Shown here: piece after piece, positions 15,617 to 24,345 of the stretch
Position numbering within the stretch: the first letter of the stretch is position 1
Layout: every line of letters starts with the position of its first letter
Assembly: GCF_000282355.1 (NCBI RefSeq)
Contig: NZ_AKJL01000148.1
Span: forward strand, 1-34,739
Source of the DNA: Pseudomonas sp. GM49
GTDB lineage: Bacteria; Pseudomonadota; Gammaproteobacteria; Pseudomonadales; Pseudomonadaceae
Length of the DNA: 34,739 bases
Direction of reading: 5' to 3'
Made by a program: the position numbers and the translations under genes
Notes under the pieces: model-generated
What the model was told of the DNA's origin: nothing
Seen by the model: only the letters and a program-made list of their open reading frames with translations
Databases searched by the model: none

Positions 15617-17109
15617 TTCAGCGTCGCCCTTCCTTCCTGCAAAGATTCCAGGTAAATATCTGCGCTCAAACTCAATTGATTGCTGAAGATCGCACGCACA
15701 GCTTCAATATCATTATTCGCCTCAATATACATACGATCCAAGACCGACCGATAGTCACGATCTGCCTCTGTGGATGAGAAGACGAATTTAGTGAGTTCTG
15801 ATAAGCTTTCTCCAAATGTCTGAAAAGTTGGCTTCAGAACCATCGGAGTCATCCTATCCCGACGAAGCACGTGGACACATTCCATAGGGAGCTGCTGAAT
15901 TACCAAGGGAGAGTGTGTTGCAATAATTGCAAACGAGTCTTGGCTTTCCAAAATCTCACTAAGCGTATTTAGGAGGCCAGTCAGCAACTGGGGATGTAAA
16001 TGCAACTCGGGCTCATCAAACAGAATTAATGTTCGACGATCAATTTTGGAAAGAATGTGGAACACACAATTAAGGGCCAGACGCTGCCCTGCGCTCAAGC
16101 GTTCGTACAGACTTTCATTATTTTCCGGCTCATCAATGAAGGTCTCCAAATCATCAACCCGAACTAGATTCCCAAGAACTTTTTTTAGTAAGTCTCTTTT
16201 TTCATTAGATAGGCTGGCTAGGGTAGATTTAATTTCCTCTAGAAGATCTTCTTTATTCTTGAGACGCCCTCTATGGCTTTGTAAGCCGCAGTAACTGTAT
16301 TTAAATTTCTCACCTTGCGACTGCGTAGGGCGTTCGAATTCGTCAAACGCGCTAAAAGAGACAGCTACAACGCCGTATACTGATGGGACAGGATTAAGAA
16401 CGTCATCGCCTTGAAGGGCAGATCGCTTTTCTTTTATGGCTTGCTTCGAAAAGCGACTCATCAACATTGCAAGCCTTGCCATTACTTGGGTTTTTCCGAC
16501 GCCATTTAAACCGACAATCGATTGTATTCGTCGAGGAGCGCCCAGTTTGGAGTAGAAGTCAAAGTAAAACTCATGGGGGGCGCTCGCTCCCTCCAGCAGT
16601 ATTCTGGCAGTAAATGCGCTTATTAATTGCTGTTCTGCTCCGAAGACAATACCAGCGTCGTCAAGTAACTCGCGCGCCGCTAAATCTCTAAGCAGGGATA
16701 TCTGAAAACATGGCTGCTCTTGAAAACGACGCTTCACATCAAGAAGAAATGACGCATCGTTAAGAGCTTTTAGCACGTCACGTGCCAAGCTCACATCTAG
16801 TGCTGCGAGAGTATCGTAGTATTTCTTTTTTGAACTAAGTGAACAAATAGACCCTAGAATGGCCTTGGGAATTAATGTGCCGGGCAATAAACCTTGGAAC
16901 GGTCGACTCTCAATACCCTCAAGTTGACCATCCATCATTATTTTTAGTTCATCAAGGTCTACTTGAGAGCTTTCGTTCACCCTTAACTGCACGTCAAACA
17001 ATGTATAATAGGAATAATCATTCCAGCCGTCCCTCGCAAGTAGGATGTGCGGATACGGAACGCCCGATGGTGCTCCAACGAAAAATCGACTGCAAATATA
17101 AATATCCAT
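15613..17109 (-). CDS. AAA/ABC ATPase of Septu-like pair (PtuA-like)
   Basis: A 498-aa OLD/RecF-like ATPase. It has Walker A GLNGVGKT (200-207), a short helical insertion (about 280-330), ABC signature LSAGQ (338-342), Walker B LILFDEPE (361-368) and H-loop ATHSP (397-401). Unlike compact ATPases, it carries about 185 residues before the P-loop that I do not recognise; this region may be a sensor. Directly followed by the HNH gene with ATGA overlap. AT-rich relative to the core genes and bracketed by MITE-like repeats. Septu-type phage defence is the best reading. No clear ribosome site was seen before the ATG at 17109. Confidence 0.75.
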   Translation of the reverse strand: MDIYICSRFFVGAPSGVPYPHILLARDGWNDYSYYTLFDVQLRVNESSQVDLDELKIMMDGQLEGIESRPFQGLLPGTLIPKAILGSICSLSSKKKYYDTLAALDVSLARDVLKALNDASFLLDVKRRFQEQPCFQISLLRDLAARELLDDAGIVFGAEQQLISAFTARILLEGASAPHEFYFDFYSKLGAPRRIQSIVGLNGVGKTQVMARLAMLMSRFSKQAIKEKRSALQGDDVLNPVPSVYGVVAVSFSAFDEFERPTQSQGEKFKYSYCGLQSHRGRLKNKEDLLEEIKSTLASLSNEKRDLLKKVLGNLVRVDDLETFIDEPENNESLYERLSAGQRLALNCVFHILSKIDRRTLILFDEPELHLHPQLLTGLLNTLSEILESQDSFAIIATHSPLVIQQLPMECVHVLRRDRMTPMVLKPTFQTFGESLSELTKFVFSSTEADRDYRSVLDRMYIEANNDIEAVRAIFSNQLSLSADIYLESLQEGRATLK

Positions 17110-17732
17110 CTCGAAGACGCTAGCAGGATGTTCACATTAAGTCTAGATAGCAGTCATTTCAGGCAACCGATGATTGGAGTTCACCATCGATAGCCGCCGA
17201 AGACCAATTCTGTCCAAAATTCGGCTCATCTGAATCTGATCGATGCTACTGCCCGCTTCTGGCCGTTTTCTGCCTGCCACGACTGGCCGCTATGGGTTCA
17301 GAATGTGTAGAAACGCAGACACCGTATGGAAATCTGCGTTGCTACGTAAAACCTGCCAGCGCTTGGCTAGTCAGTAGACCTGAAATTTGTGTAGGAACGC
17401 GATTTTCGTTCTGGTTCTGACCATCAAACCTGCTCTAAAACGTTTTTACACAGCCTCGGTTGAAAGCCGCCGGTTGATGGAACGATGGCAAATGAGTAGC
17501 TATGCTGGGTCTGATGCCGGAATTTATCAAGCAGAATGGGCTTTCCGTCCATGGTATGTAACCCCCTTTGAGCGCTTCACCCGACTATCACAATGCCCCG
17601 CTTGGTTGGGGGAAACGAGAGGACAAGGAATGTTGTTATCCATCAAGCCGGTGAAAGCATTATCGCAGCATTTGGTGTCTATTTATAATCGTACGCCAAT
17701 CTAGCCAAATCATGATTATCTGGAGCACCATT
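17110..17732. other. Intergenic stretch with MITE B copy 2
   Basis: Apart from the repeat at 17299-17457, the plus-strand frame 17477-17704 (75 codons, MERWQMSSYAGSDAG...) could be a small or decayed gene. It has no good ribosome site and I do not recognise it, so it is not called. Confidence 0.4.
17299..17457. repeat. MITE-like repeat B, copy 2
   Basis: A 159-bp element. The ends are CAGAATGTGTAGAAACG (17299-17315) and CGTTTTTACACAGCCTC (17441-17457). Same length and internal order as copy 1, with CTGCGTTGCTA and GAAATTTG blocks shared. Confidence 0.75.
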
Positions 17733-18128
17733 ATGCGGATGCGATATTTTTCTTTTTTTCTTCCTCTGCTGTTAGCGCTTGATGGTTGCAGCGTCGGAAT
17801 AATAACTGCGACCCGGACACTACAGGAGCCACCATTTTCAACCATGTATTTAGCTGGCGACGTAACTCAAGCGGGCCGTTGTGTGGGTAAATATTGGCAA
17901 ACCGAGGCCACACGAATGGGGCCTTTTTGGGAGGTCACAACTACGTCCTATCGAGTAACTGTTACCGGAAATCACGGTGCTGGCACCCCTCCAATTGGCT
18001 TAGTTATTGAATTCACCGACACACCTGAGGGTACTAGAGCATCAGCGCATGTGCATCCCATTTACCCTCCTGATGACCCTAGGCGCACAGTAACCATTGC
18101 CGCTCTAAATGCCTGCAAAAAAAGATAG
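17733..18128 (+). CDS. Small predicted lipoprotein
   Basis: A 131-aa protein with a lipoprotein signal: MRMRYFSFFLPLLLALDGC, where LDGC is the lipobox and C19 the lipidated residue. The mature part is 113 residues, with one further Cys pair (C50 in GRCVGKYW and C128 near the end) that could form a disulfide. Starts at the second ATG (17733), with GGAG 9 nt upstream. It is followed within 42 bp by an integron attC-like structure, and lipoproteins are frequent integron cassette products. It could be a captured gene cassette. No family recognised. Confidence 0.65.
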   Translation: MRMRYFSFFLPLLLALDGCSVGIITATRTLQEPPFSTMYLAGDVTQAGRCVGKYWQTEATRMGPFWEVTTTSYRVTVTGNHGAGTPPIGLVIEFTDTPEGTRASAHVHPIYPPDDPRRTVTIAALNACKKR

Positions 18129-18169
18129 CACGCTCAATATTTATAATTAGTACATGACGTAAAAAAACA

Positions 18170-18246
18170 GGTCAAGTCCGTTCGCTTCGCCCACTCGGGA
18201 CGCCCGAAAGCTTCACTCGTGGTCGCCCCTTAACCGAACGTTAGGC
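18170..18246 (+). other. Degenerate integron attC-like site
   Basis: GGTCAAG (18170-18176) pairs with CTTAACC (18229-18235) with one mismatch, like the L''/L' boxes of an attC. The core box GTTAGGC is at 18240-18246, four bases after L', as expected for R'. The GC-rich stretch between can fold. The matching R'' box (GCCTAAC) expected near 18159-18165 is lost. A small ORF begins 12 nt after the core box, as in cassettes. No integron integrase is visible. Confidence 0.5.
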
Positions 18247-18258
18247 CATTGGTGAAAG

Positions 18259-18357
18259 ATGAATTTTCTGATACTGCCCATAGCAGGAGTCGTGAGCGCA
18301 GCAGCTTTTCTGTCGCTGTGCACCTATATTTTTCTAGCAGCTCAGGAAAAAGCATAA
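18259..18357 (+). CDS. 32-aa single-pass membrane peptide
   Basis: MNFLILPIAGVVSAAAFLSL continuing to AAQEKA: one long hydrophobic helix with a short charged C-terminus. It starts 12 nt after the attC-like GTTAGGC core, with a weak GTGAAAG ribosome site. Its position is that of the first ORF of an integron cassette. Too short for a family call, and coding status is uncertain. The 18358-18529 stretch after it shows no gene. Confidence 0.4.
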   Translation: MNFLILPIAGVVSAAAFLSLCTYIFLAAQEKA

Positions 18358-18529
18358 CCCTATACTCGACACCACAGTCTGCTCGAGTACGCCAATCCCC
18401 CGATTGACCTCAATCGGTTGCACTGGTGGCGAAGAAATCGCCGGTGCATTCATTGCGCTGGCATAGATCGGGCAGTAACACCTTGGCTTTGCCGTAAGCG
18501 ACTTTTACCGATAGACGCATCTAGGCCAG

Positions 18530-18904
18530 TCAAGGCCGCCTTGCTGACCAGGGTGATAAATGGGTACCTGCTGGGAGCGGGTGCCAGCCACCTTTGCTCA
18601 GCTTCTTCTGCACTAGAGCCTTGTATTCCTTAGGCTCAGGTGCATCTTTGAGCTTATGTCGGCGCTGATTGCACCGCAGGCAGGCGGCTGCGATGTTGAA
18701 GCGGGTGTCTCTCCCGCCATCCTGCCTGGCGACCAGATGCTCGGCTGTGCATCGGAAGTGCCTAGCCTGTCGAAGGGTAAGGCCATAGATGCGGGCGAAG
18801 GCCTCAGGAGTATCGCGCCACATCTGAAAGCCGCAGTAATAGCAGCGGCCACATTGGCGATCGAAAGCAGCGGAACGATGTTTGATAACAGATTTATGGG
18901 CCAC
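18530..18904 (-). CDS. Small HNH endonuclease
   Basis: A 124-aa HNH nuclease: CGRCYYCG (zinc knuckle), then FRCTAEHLVARQDGG (the catalytic EH pair), N-x5-A-C-x2-CN and a basic C-terminus. A GTG start at 18904 is preferred: AGGAG lies 6 nt upstream and the protein starts with VAHKSVIKHR. The open frame extends to 19033 but the extra residues look non-coding. Such small HNH proteins are common in phage-related elements and may be homing-type or packaging nucleases. It lies in the same direction as the primase module but 255 nt away from it, so it may be separately transcribed. Confidence 0.75.
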   Translation of the reverse strand: MAHKSVIKHRSAAFDRQCGRCYYCGFQMWRDTPEAFARIYGLTLRQARHFRCTAEHLVARQDGGRDTRFNIAAACLRCNQRRHKLKDAPEPKEYKALVQKKLSKGGWHPLPAGTHLSPWSARRP

Positions 18905-19159
18905 GGCGGTCTCCTGTATGAAAAAGGAAGTCCGCTGCGCCGAAAGGCGAGAAACGGTACCAGTCGAGTCACTCGAACCGGCCCAACATCGCCCCTTTAA
19001 GGGAACGACAAGAGCAAATCTACGCCAAAACAAAAGCAGCGATCAAGTAGTCTGGAGGCAACCTGAACTGGTCAAGTATTCCCTGACACCCATGCAGGCG
19101 AAATCATCACCAATCAATTGTGTAAAAGTATAAAGCCCGGTAGTTATCCGGGCTAAACG

Positions 19160-19450
19160 TTACTCTACATTCGCTTCAGGCCACAGCATTCGGGCTTCAG
19201 CCAAGGCTTCGGTATAGGTCATCGGCTCTACGATCATTGTGAAGGGGCTGTACCCTGTCACGAGCACTGTCCAGTGACTGCTGCGGGCTTCACCATCGTT
19301 GGCCACAACTTCGACCATCAGCTCCAAACGGTGCAACTTGATATAGCGGCGCTCCTCCTGTGTCAGCCTGCTAGATGGTGAGACCCATAAGCGGTTGCCC
19401 ACCACCTCGGCACTGAACCCACGGTCATGGAGATAGTCGATAACTCCCAT
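19160..19450 (-). CDS. Small protein resembling TubC N-terminal docking domain
   Basis: A 96-aa protein. Residues 1-40 (MGVIDYLHDRGFSAEVVGNR, then LWVSPSSRLTQEERRYIKLH) resemble the TubC-type docking fold often annotated in small island proteins next to primases. The ATG shares a TGATG junction with the stop of the primase gene, so it is translationally coupled as the last gene of the replication module. Role unknown; in this context it is not a polyketide-synthase component. Confidence 0.65.
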   Translation of the reverse strand: MGVIDYLHDRGFSAEVVGNRLWVSPSSRLTQEERRYIKLHRLELMVEVVANDGEARSSHWTVLVTGYSPFTMIVEPMTYTEALAEARMLWPEANVE

Positions 19451-21915
19451 CAGAAGGCCTCCGCGTCGGACTCATCGAAGACCATGTCTGCCGAGGTACT
19501 GGCGGTGTCGGGGGATAGTTGCCGACTCGAAGTCTTGCAAGTCCCAATGTCCTGTTCGGGGTGATCGTCTGGCAGGACATCAGGACTTGCAGGACATTGT
19601 TTCGATAACTTTCTCCCGATTCCCCACTTCACCGTCCCCCCAGATTTACCCAGGGGCTTGCACTCGATGCCTATCTGCCGAAGAGCGGGAGCGGCACGTC
19701 GCAGGGCGTCCCCTAACCCCTTCGCGGAACGCGGCCACGAATCGCAGCCAGTTGGACGGTACTGCTCCAGGATAAGCAGAATCTCTTTTACTGATGCGGT
19801 CACTCCTTGCGGGCGCGCCTCGACCAGTTCCACTACGGCGGCAGCTACCGGGCTAGCGTCAATGGTGCGAGCCAGACTTTCCTGCCGACTGGAATTGAAC
19901 TCGTGCAGGAAATCCTCGGGCTCATGTCCCGCTGCGGCGGCGACAGCCATACCCAGACGAGCGAATTCAACCAGCCGCGGACGCTCGTCAGCGGGGATGT
20001 ACATCTGCGGAACTAACTCCAGCGCCTTGGCGAAAATATCCAGCAGCGCCCCCAGAAAACACGGACGCTCGGCTTCGTATTCTCGCCAAAGGTCTGTCAC
20101 TTCCAGCCGCTCGCTGATAACCGGCGTCTCGATAGTGATCGTTCTGTCCACCAGATCTTGCGCCGTGACTGCCGCTGATATTCCATTCAGCACGACGGGG
20201 CGCTTCACGCTGATAACACTTTCGTCGGCATCCGAGTACAGCTTGCGCTTGGCAAACCCGCCTCCGGTTGCCAACACGCACATGGCATCCTGAGTTGCTG
20301 CGGGCAAGTGCGAGACGTTCTCCAGGCTCACTACCGCACATACACCAGCAGAAACGAATAGGTCCTCCGACGACTTCGGTGCACTGCGCAAAGGACAGGA
20401 ATTCGGATCAATGAGCTGGCGCAGCGCCGTTTGTGTCGTGCTCTTGGCACTGCCCTGCTCGCCCAGCAGCTCCAGCACTGGATAAGGTGTATCAGGACGC
20501 AGGCATTCGATCAGCCACGCCAGGGCCAGCAGACGGGAGCCGCGCGGGATGTTCGCCACATGCCAAAGTTGCTCGATCGATCCACCTGGAACTGGAGCCG
20601 GAATCGGCTGCATGGATTCAGGCCGAACGAACATCGCCTCAGGTGACTCGACGATCTCCCACTTACCTGGCCGTATGCGAACCGCTCGGCTACTGCCTGA
20701 TACAGCCAGGTCGAGAAAATAATCTCCGGCGGCACCAGCAGTGCGCCGGTTTACCTCCTCGCGGTCTCCATGGAATCGACCGAGGCCGGCCAGAGTGCTC
20801 AGCGCCTCGCGGACCGATTGATCTCGGGGTGCTTTTCCGCTGTCGGAGTAAAAACCGGCAACCAGTGCATCTCGGAACTGGAGCGAGGCTAGATCACGCA
20901 CTTCGCCGGTCGTTCGGTCCTTGGCGAAAACGTCCTTGTTTTGATCGTGGAACAACTCGAAGCGTTGCTCCACGAACTTGACCAGCAGAGAAGCTTGGCT
21001 CTGCTTTTCGTCAGCATCATCACCGAGCTCGAAGTGCTCCTCGACTGACTGCTGATCGTCGTCTTCGAACTGCTGTTTACCGGGAGTGCCCACCATTTGC
21101 AGCAGTTGCTCGACGGTGCCGCCCGCGTCCAGCCAGTCGGATACGTCGCCCTTCGGCAGCAGCCCTGGAAGGTTGAGCACGCGAACTTCTGCCTCTGCCA
21201 AACTCAGCGCCCGACAAACCTTGTCGGCGTGCTGATATCCCGGCTCGTCGTTATCCGCCAGAATCACTACCCGACGACGCGCGAAAGGTTTGTTGAGCGC
21301 ATCAGGCCACTTGCCAGCGCCGCCGGCGTTGCAAGTTGCGACCACCCCCAGCGACTCCAGGCGCAGTACGTCCTTCTCGCCCTCCACGACAAACACTGGC
21401 GTATCCCAGGGTGCGCGTAGCAACTGCGGCAGACGGTAGGGAACCTGACGCACGTCCTTCACCGACCATATCCAGCCGCCTTTTCCGTCCGAGCGGCGCT
21501 GGCGAAAGTCCTTTGGTTCGTAGCGGACAACTTGAAAAAGAACGTTGCCGTCCTCGTCGGTGTAGTCATAACAAGCCGATATGCGACGGCTGGCAGGTAG
21601 GACATCAGGGCATGGCGCCGGCTGCTTTTCTTTTAAGCCTTCCTGCTCAAGCCAGCCCATTTGCTCGACCCGACTTGTGATGCCGGTTTTCCAGGCAATC
21701 AAATCCAATACGCCGCCACCGCGCCCGTCTTCGTGCGAGTGCCATACCCCCTTTTCCAGATCGACGGATAAAGAGCCATGCGCTCCGAATCGAAACTCGG
21801 TCGGCTTGCTCATTGCGGCATTTGGCTCACCAAGAAGGTAGAGCGCTACGGGCCCAATCATGGATTTCAGCCAAGCCGATCCCGCCGGCGCTTTGGCGCC
21901 GTTTTGACTTTTCAT
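19450..21915 (-). CDS. TOPRIM primase with P-loop ATPase domain
   Basis: An 821-aa replication protein of an integrative element. The N-terminal ~75 residues hold a primase zinc-region-like segment lacking obvious Cys pairs (HSHEDGRGGGVLDLIAW). A TOPRIM domain follows at about 172-240, with E178 in VEGEKD and D221-x-D223 in ADNDEPG. A P-loop is at 485-493 (GEQGSAKST), followed by helicase-like sequence. The architecture matches primase-helicases of P4-like satellites and other integrative elements that replicate after excision. It starts 3 nt after the stop of the 40-aa gene. The C-terminal ~60 residues are low-complexity and polar. Confidence 0.85.
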   Translation of the reverse strand: MKSQNGAKAPAGSAWLKSMIGPVALYLLGEPNAAMSKPTEFRFGAHGSLSVDLEKGVWHSHEDGRGGGVLDLIAWKTGITSRVEQMGWLEQEGLKEKQPAPCPDVLPASRRISACYDYTDEDGNVLFQVVRYEPKDFRQRRSDGKGGWIWSVKDVRQVPYRLPQLLRAPWDTPVFVVEGEKDVLRLESLGVVATCNAGGAGKWPDALNKPFARRRVVILADNDEPGYQHADKVCRALSLAEAEVRVLNLPGLLPKGDVSDWLDAGGTVEQLLQMVGTPGKQQFEDDDQQSVEEHFELGDDADEKQSQASLLVKFVEQRFELFHDQNKDVFAKDRTTGEVRDLASLQFRDALVAGFYSDSGKAPRDQSVREALSTLAGLGRFHGDREEVNRRTAGAAGDYFLDLAVSGSSRAVRIRPGKWEIVESPEAMFVRPESMQPIPAPVPGGSIEQLWHVANIPRGSRLLALAWLIECLRPDTPYPVLELLGEQGSAKSTTQTALRQLIDPNSCPLRSAPKSSEDLFVSAGVCAVVSLENVSHLPAATQDAMCVLATGGGFAKRKLYSDADESVISVKRPVVLNGISAAVTAQDLVDRTITIETPVISERLEVTDLWREYEAERPCFLGALLDIFAKALELVPQMYIPADERPRLVEFARLGMAVAAAAGHEPEDFLHEFNSSRQESLARTIDASPVAAAVVELVEARPQGVTASVKEILLILEQYRPTGCDSWPRSAKGLGDALRRAAPALRQIGIECKPLGKSGGTVKWGIGRKLSKQCPASPDVLPDDHPEQDIGTCKTSSRQLSPDTASTSADMVFDESDAEAF

Positions 21916-21918
21916 GGG

Positions 21919-22041
21919 TTACACCCCGCGCTGCTTGGCTTTGCGCCAGGACCAGTTATAAAGAGACGAGAAGGAATCAACGTGCAGGGCGGCCATCACG
22001 CGTAACTTCCAGGAAGCTGTAAGCGCTGATGAATGGCTCAT
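21919..22041 (-). CDS. 40-aa small protein between alpA and primase
   Basis: A short gene, MSHSSALTASWKLRVMAALH continuing to WSWRKAKQRGV. Its ATG overlaps the alpA-like stop (ATGA) and its stop lies 3 nt before the primase ATG. This tight packing on both sides is good evidence for translation. It is basic, with a Trp-rich helix-like C-terminus. No family name known to me; probably an accessory of the replication module or a coupling peptide. Confidence 0.6.
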   Translation of the reverse strand: MSHSSALTASWKLRVMAALHVDSFSSLYNWSWRKAKQRGV

Positions 22042-22259
22042 ACTGCGTCTCTCGCTTCAATCTTGGTCCGTAACCAAGCCTCCACCTCAGCCAAGACGTA
22101 ATACGCAGCAGCCTGGCGGGTGTCGCCGTCTTTGATCGGCTTCGGGAAGGTCGGGTCTTTCTTGCGGAGCTTGTCCAAGCCCGAGCGGGATAGGTCCAAC
22201 CAGCGACACAGCGCTGGCTGGCGGATTAGAGCTTTTGCGGGAGTCGTTGCAGGGTGCAT
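22038..22259 (-). CDS. AlpA-family regulator
   Basis: A 73-aa MerR-like single HTH protein of the AlpA/phage-regulator type. It has CRWLDLSRSGLDKLRKKDPT (the HTH) followed by FPKPIKDGDTRQAAAYYVLA and VEAWLRTKIEAR, the usual pattern for this family. AlpA proteins activate integrase/excision genes in cryptic prophage elements and often act as excision factors. A strong GGAGG ribosome site precedes the ATG. It is the first gene of the coupled alpA-orf40-primase-TubC-like operon and may control excision of the island. Confidence 0.85.
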   Translation of the reverse strand: MHPATTPAKALIRQPALCRWLDLSRSGLDKLRKKDPTFPKPIKDGDTRQAAAYYVLAEVEAWLRTKIEARDAV

Positions 22260-22318
22260 TTGAGCGCCTCCGTATGGGTGACGCTCACAAGATAGTTATC
22301 GAAACAACGGCCAAATAA

Positions 22319-23032
22319 TTACCCCGTCGTTTGTTTACGCCGCCACTCTCGATAGGTTGATTTCGGGATTTTTAAACGCCGCTCGATGATATTTGCGAAC
22401 TCGCGCCGCGACTTGCCGGTAGCCAACAACTCCGCTTCCAGCTTGGCGACTGCCGCCCAATCGTGAAGGGCGGTTCGTCCGGCGCGGGCCGTCTCCATCT
22501 TCTGCCTGTACTTTTGGGCAATCTCAGACCTGACTGCCTGCTCAGCTTCAACGGTGGAGTGCAGGTCCTTTTGCAAAAAATGGCGCTCCGCTACTGCCAT
22601 TTCAAGTGACTCCAACCGTTTGATCAGCTCTCGAACCTCCTCAACAGCGCACTCCGCATGGCTGTCTGGATCAAACTGCCGCGCTTCTTCGATATGGCCT
22701 AGCACCAATAGACAAGATGATCGGACATCCAGCAGCGAGCAGACATATTTGGGCAAATGAAAGCCGAAGCTGGAAAACTTCATGTGTTGGCAATCGCTCA
22801 ATGATTCGAACCAGTCAGGACTGTACCCGGTGGTCTTTACCAAGCAGTCAAGGGCTCGCCCGGCCAGCTCCTGACAAGGCAACTCAAATGCGAGGTCAAT
22901 ATCAATTGGCGCTCGTTCAATCTCAGCACGAAGGATGACCCCGGCCAGAAATTCCCGCGTGTACTCACTTTCCCCGCAATCCCATTGCGTAAGGTGCGCT
23001 TCAATGATCGGCAGCATGTCAGGTTTTATCAT
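22319..23032 (-). CDS. Hypothetical protein downstream of integrase, C-terminal HTH-like
   Basis: A 237-aa soluble protein not recognised. The middle is helical with a coiled-coil-like stretch (about 128-185). The end (SRREFANIIERRLKIPKSTY, then REWRRKQ) looks like a helix-turn-helix with a basic tail, suggesting DNA binding. The ATG is 2 nt after the integrase stop, so it is probably co-transcribed with int and translated by re-initiation. Its position between int and alpA suggests a role in island regulation or transposition control. Confidence 0.65.
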   Translation of the reverse strand: MIKPDMLPIIEAHLTQWDCGESEYTREFLAGVILRAEIERAPIDIDLAFELPCQELAGRALDCLVKTTGYSPDWFESLSDCQHMKFSSFGFHLPKYVCSLLDVRSSCLLVLGHIEEARQFDPDSHAECAVEEVRELIKRLESLEMAVAERHFLQKDLHSTVEAEQAVRSEIAQKYRQKMETARAGRTALHDWAAVAKLEAELLATGKSRREFANIIERRLKIPKSTYREWRRKQTTG

Positions 23033-23034
23033 GT

Positions 23035-24345
23035 TTACACCGCCCCTAGAGCTCTGGGCTCATCAACACAGACCTTATGCGCAAACTCGTAGGGCGTGAT
23101 GTGCTTTTCCCGGTTGGCGTCCAGGTAATCGGCCCACCAAGTCATCATCTGTCGGCGCTCCTCCAAGTGCTCAGCCTTGTGGATATAGGCCGCGCGTACA
23201 CCGTTGCGCTCTTGGTGGCTCATTTGCCGTTCAACCGCGTCACGCGACCACAGGCCGGACTCGACCAACGCGGAACAAGCCATAGTGCGGAAACCGTGCC
23301 CGCAAATCTCTATCTTGGTGTCGTACCCCATGCGGCGCAGTGACTTGTTTACGGTGTTCTCTGACATTGGCCGCCAGTGGTAGTGATCTCCTGGCAGCAC
23401 CAGCTCAAAACGACCGCTCAGCCGGCGTATCTGTTCCAGCACCTCAAGCGTCTGGCGTGACAAAGGGACAAGGTGCGGCGTCCCCATCTTGGCGCCTCGG
23501 TGCGACCTCTTGACACCCTCGATTGGTGCCCGTTCGCCGGGAATCGTCCACATGCTCCGGGTAAAGTCGAACTCCGACCAGCGAGCAAAACGCAGCTCAC
23601 TAGAACGAATGAACACCAGTAAAGCGAGGCTTACAGCAAGACAGGTAAGCGGTCGTCCGGTGTCAGCCGCGCAGCGTTGCAACAACTCCGGCAACCGCTC
23701 AAGGGGCAAGGCCGGGCGGTGTTTGGTCTTGCGGGTGGCAGTCCCCCCCACCAGATCAAGCGCCGGGTTGTATTCGATGAAATTGCGCTGAACGGCGATT
23801 CGCATGATTCCGGCGATGCGCTGACGCAGTCGCCCAACCACATCAAGCGCGCCGCGCTTCTCTACCGTCTTCAGACAGGCCAGCAGGTCGCGGGTTTTCA
23901 GGTCGGATACGGGGCGTTTGCCCAGCATGGGGAAAAGATCAACCTCAATCTCTTTCAGCACCCTGACCGCGTGATCCTTCGACCATTTGCCGGCCATGCT
24001 GGCGTGCCATTCCAGGGCCAGCGCCTCAAAGGTGTTCCCCGCCTCATTGGCCGCCTCGATCTTTGCTTGCTTAGCGCTCTCGATGGGGTCTTGGCCATGC
24101 GCCAGCAACTCGAGTGCATCGGCTCGACGCGCGCGGGCGGCTTTCAGACCGAGAGCCGGGTAGTTGCCGAACGTTGCCAGACCAGGCTTACCGCTTGGCT
24201 TTTTATACTTGAAGCGCCAGACCTTGGTGCCGGTGGCCCTTACAAGCAAAAAAAGCCCTTGCCCGTCGAACAGGGTGTAGTCCTTTGCGCGGGGTTTGGC
24301 GGCCTCGCATTTGGGGTCAGTAAGGGGGGTTACGGTGCGCGCCAT
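23035..24345 (-). CDS. P4-type tyrosine integrase
   Basis: A 436-aa site-specific recombinase. The N-terminal DUF4102 arm-binding domain (about 1-90) has DPKCEAAKP and DYTLFDGQGLFLLV; a core-binding domain and catalytic domain follow. Catalytic residues: R247 (VFIRSSELRFARW), H350-x2-R353 (GHGFRT), H377 (MSHQ) and Y387 (AAYIHKAEH). The length is typical of P4-like island integrases. It lies next to its target, tRNA-Leu(UAA), with the start 160 bp from the tRNA 3' end. The start codon lies 1 bp from an AGGTATAC box, an inverted form of the arm repeat, so the integrase may repress its own promoter. All catalytic residues are present, so it is probably active. Confidence 0.95.
   Translation of the reverse strand: MARTVTPLTDPKCEAAKPRAKDYTLFDGQGLFLLVRATGTKVWRFKYKKPSGKPGLATFGNYPALGLKAARARRADALELLAHGQDPIESAKQAKIEAANEAGNTFEALALEWHASMAGKWSKDHAVRVLKEIEVDLFPMLGKRPVSDLKTRDLLACLKTVEKRGALDVVGRLRQRIAGIMRIAVQRNFIEYNPALDLVGGTATRKTKHRPALPLERLPELLQRCAADTGRPLTCLAVSLALLVFIRSSELRFARWSEFDFTRSMWTIPGERAPIEGVKRSHRGAKMGTPHLVPLSRQTLEVLEQIRRLSGRFELVLPGDHYHWRPMSENTVNKSLRRMGYDTKIEICGHGFRTMACSALVESGLWSRDAVERQMSHQERNGVRAAYIHKAEHLEERRQMMTWWADYLDANREKHITPYEFAHKVCVDEPRALGAV

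Noticed and set aside
14205..17109. Retron-like arrangement (ATPase + HNH next to structured repeats)
   Set aside because: No reverse transcriptase frame is present; the structured repeats recur as MITE-like elements and are not msr/msd-like single copies.
17477..17704. 75-codon plus-strand frame after MITE B copy 2
   Set aside because: No clear ribosome site or family; may be a decayed gene but evidence is too weak to call.
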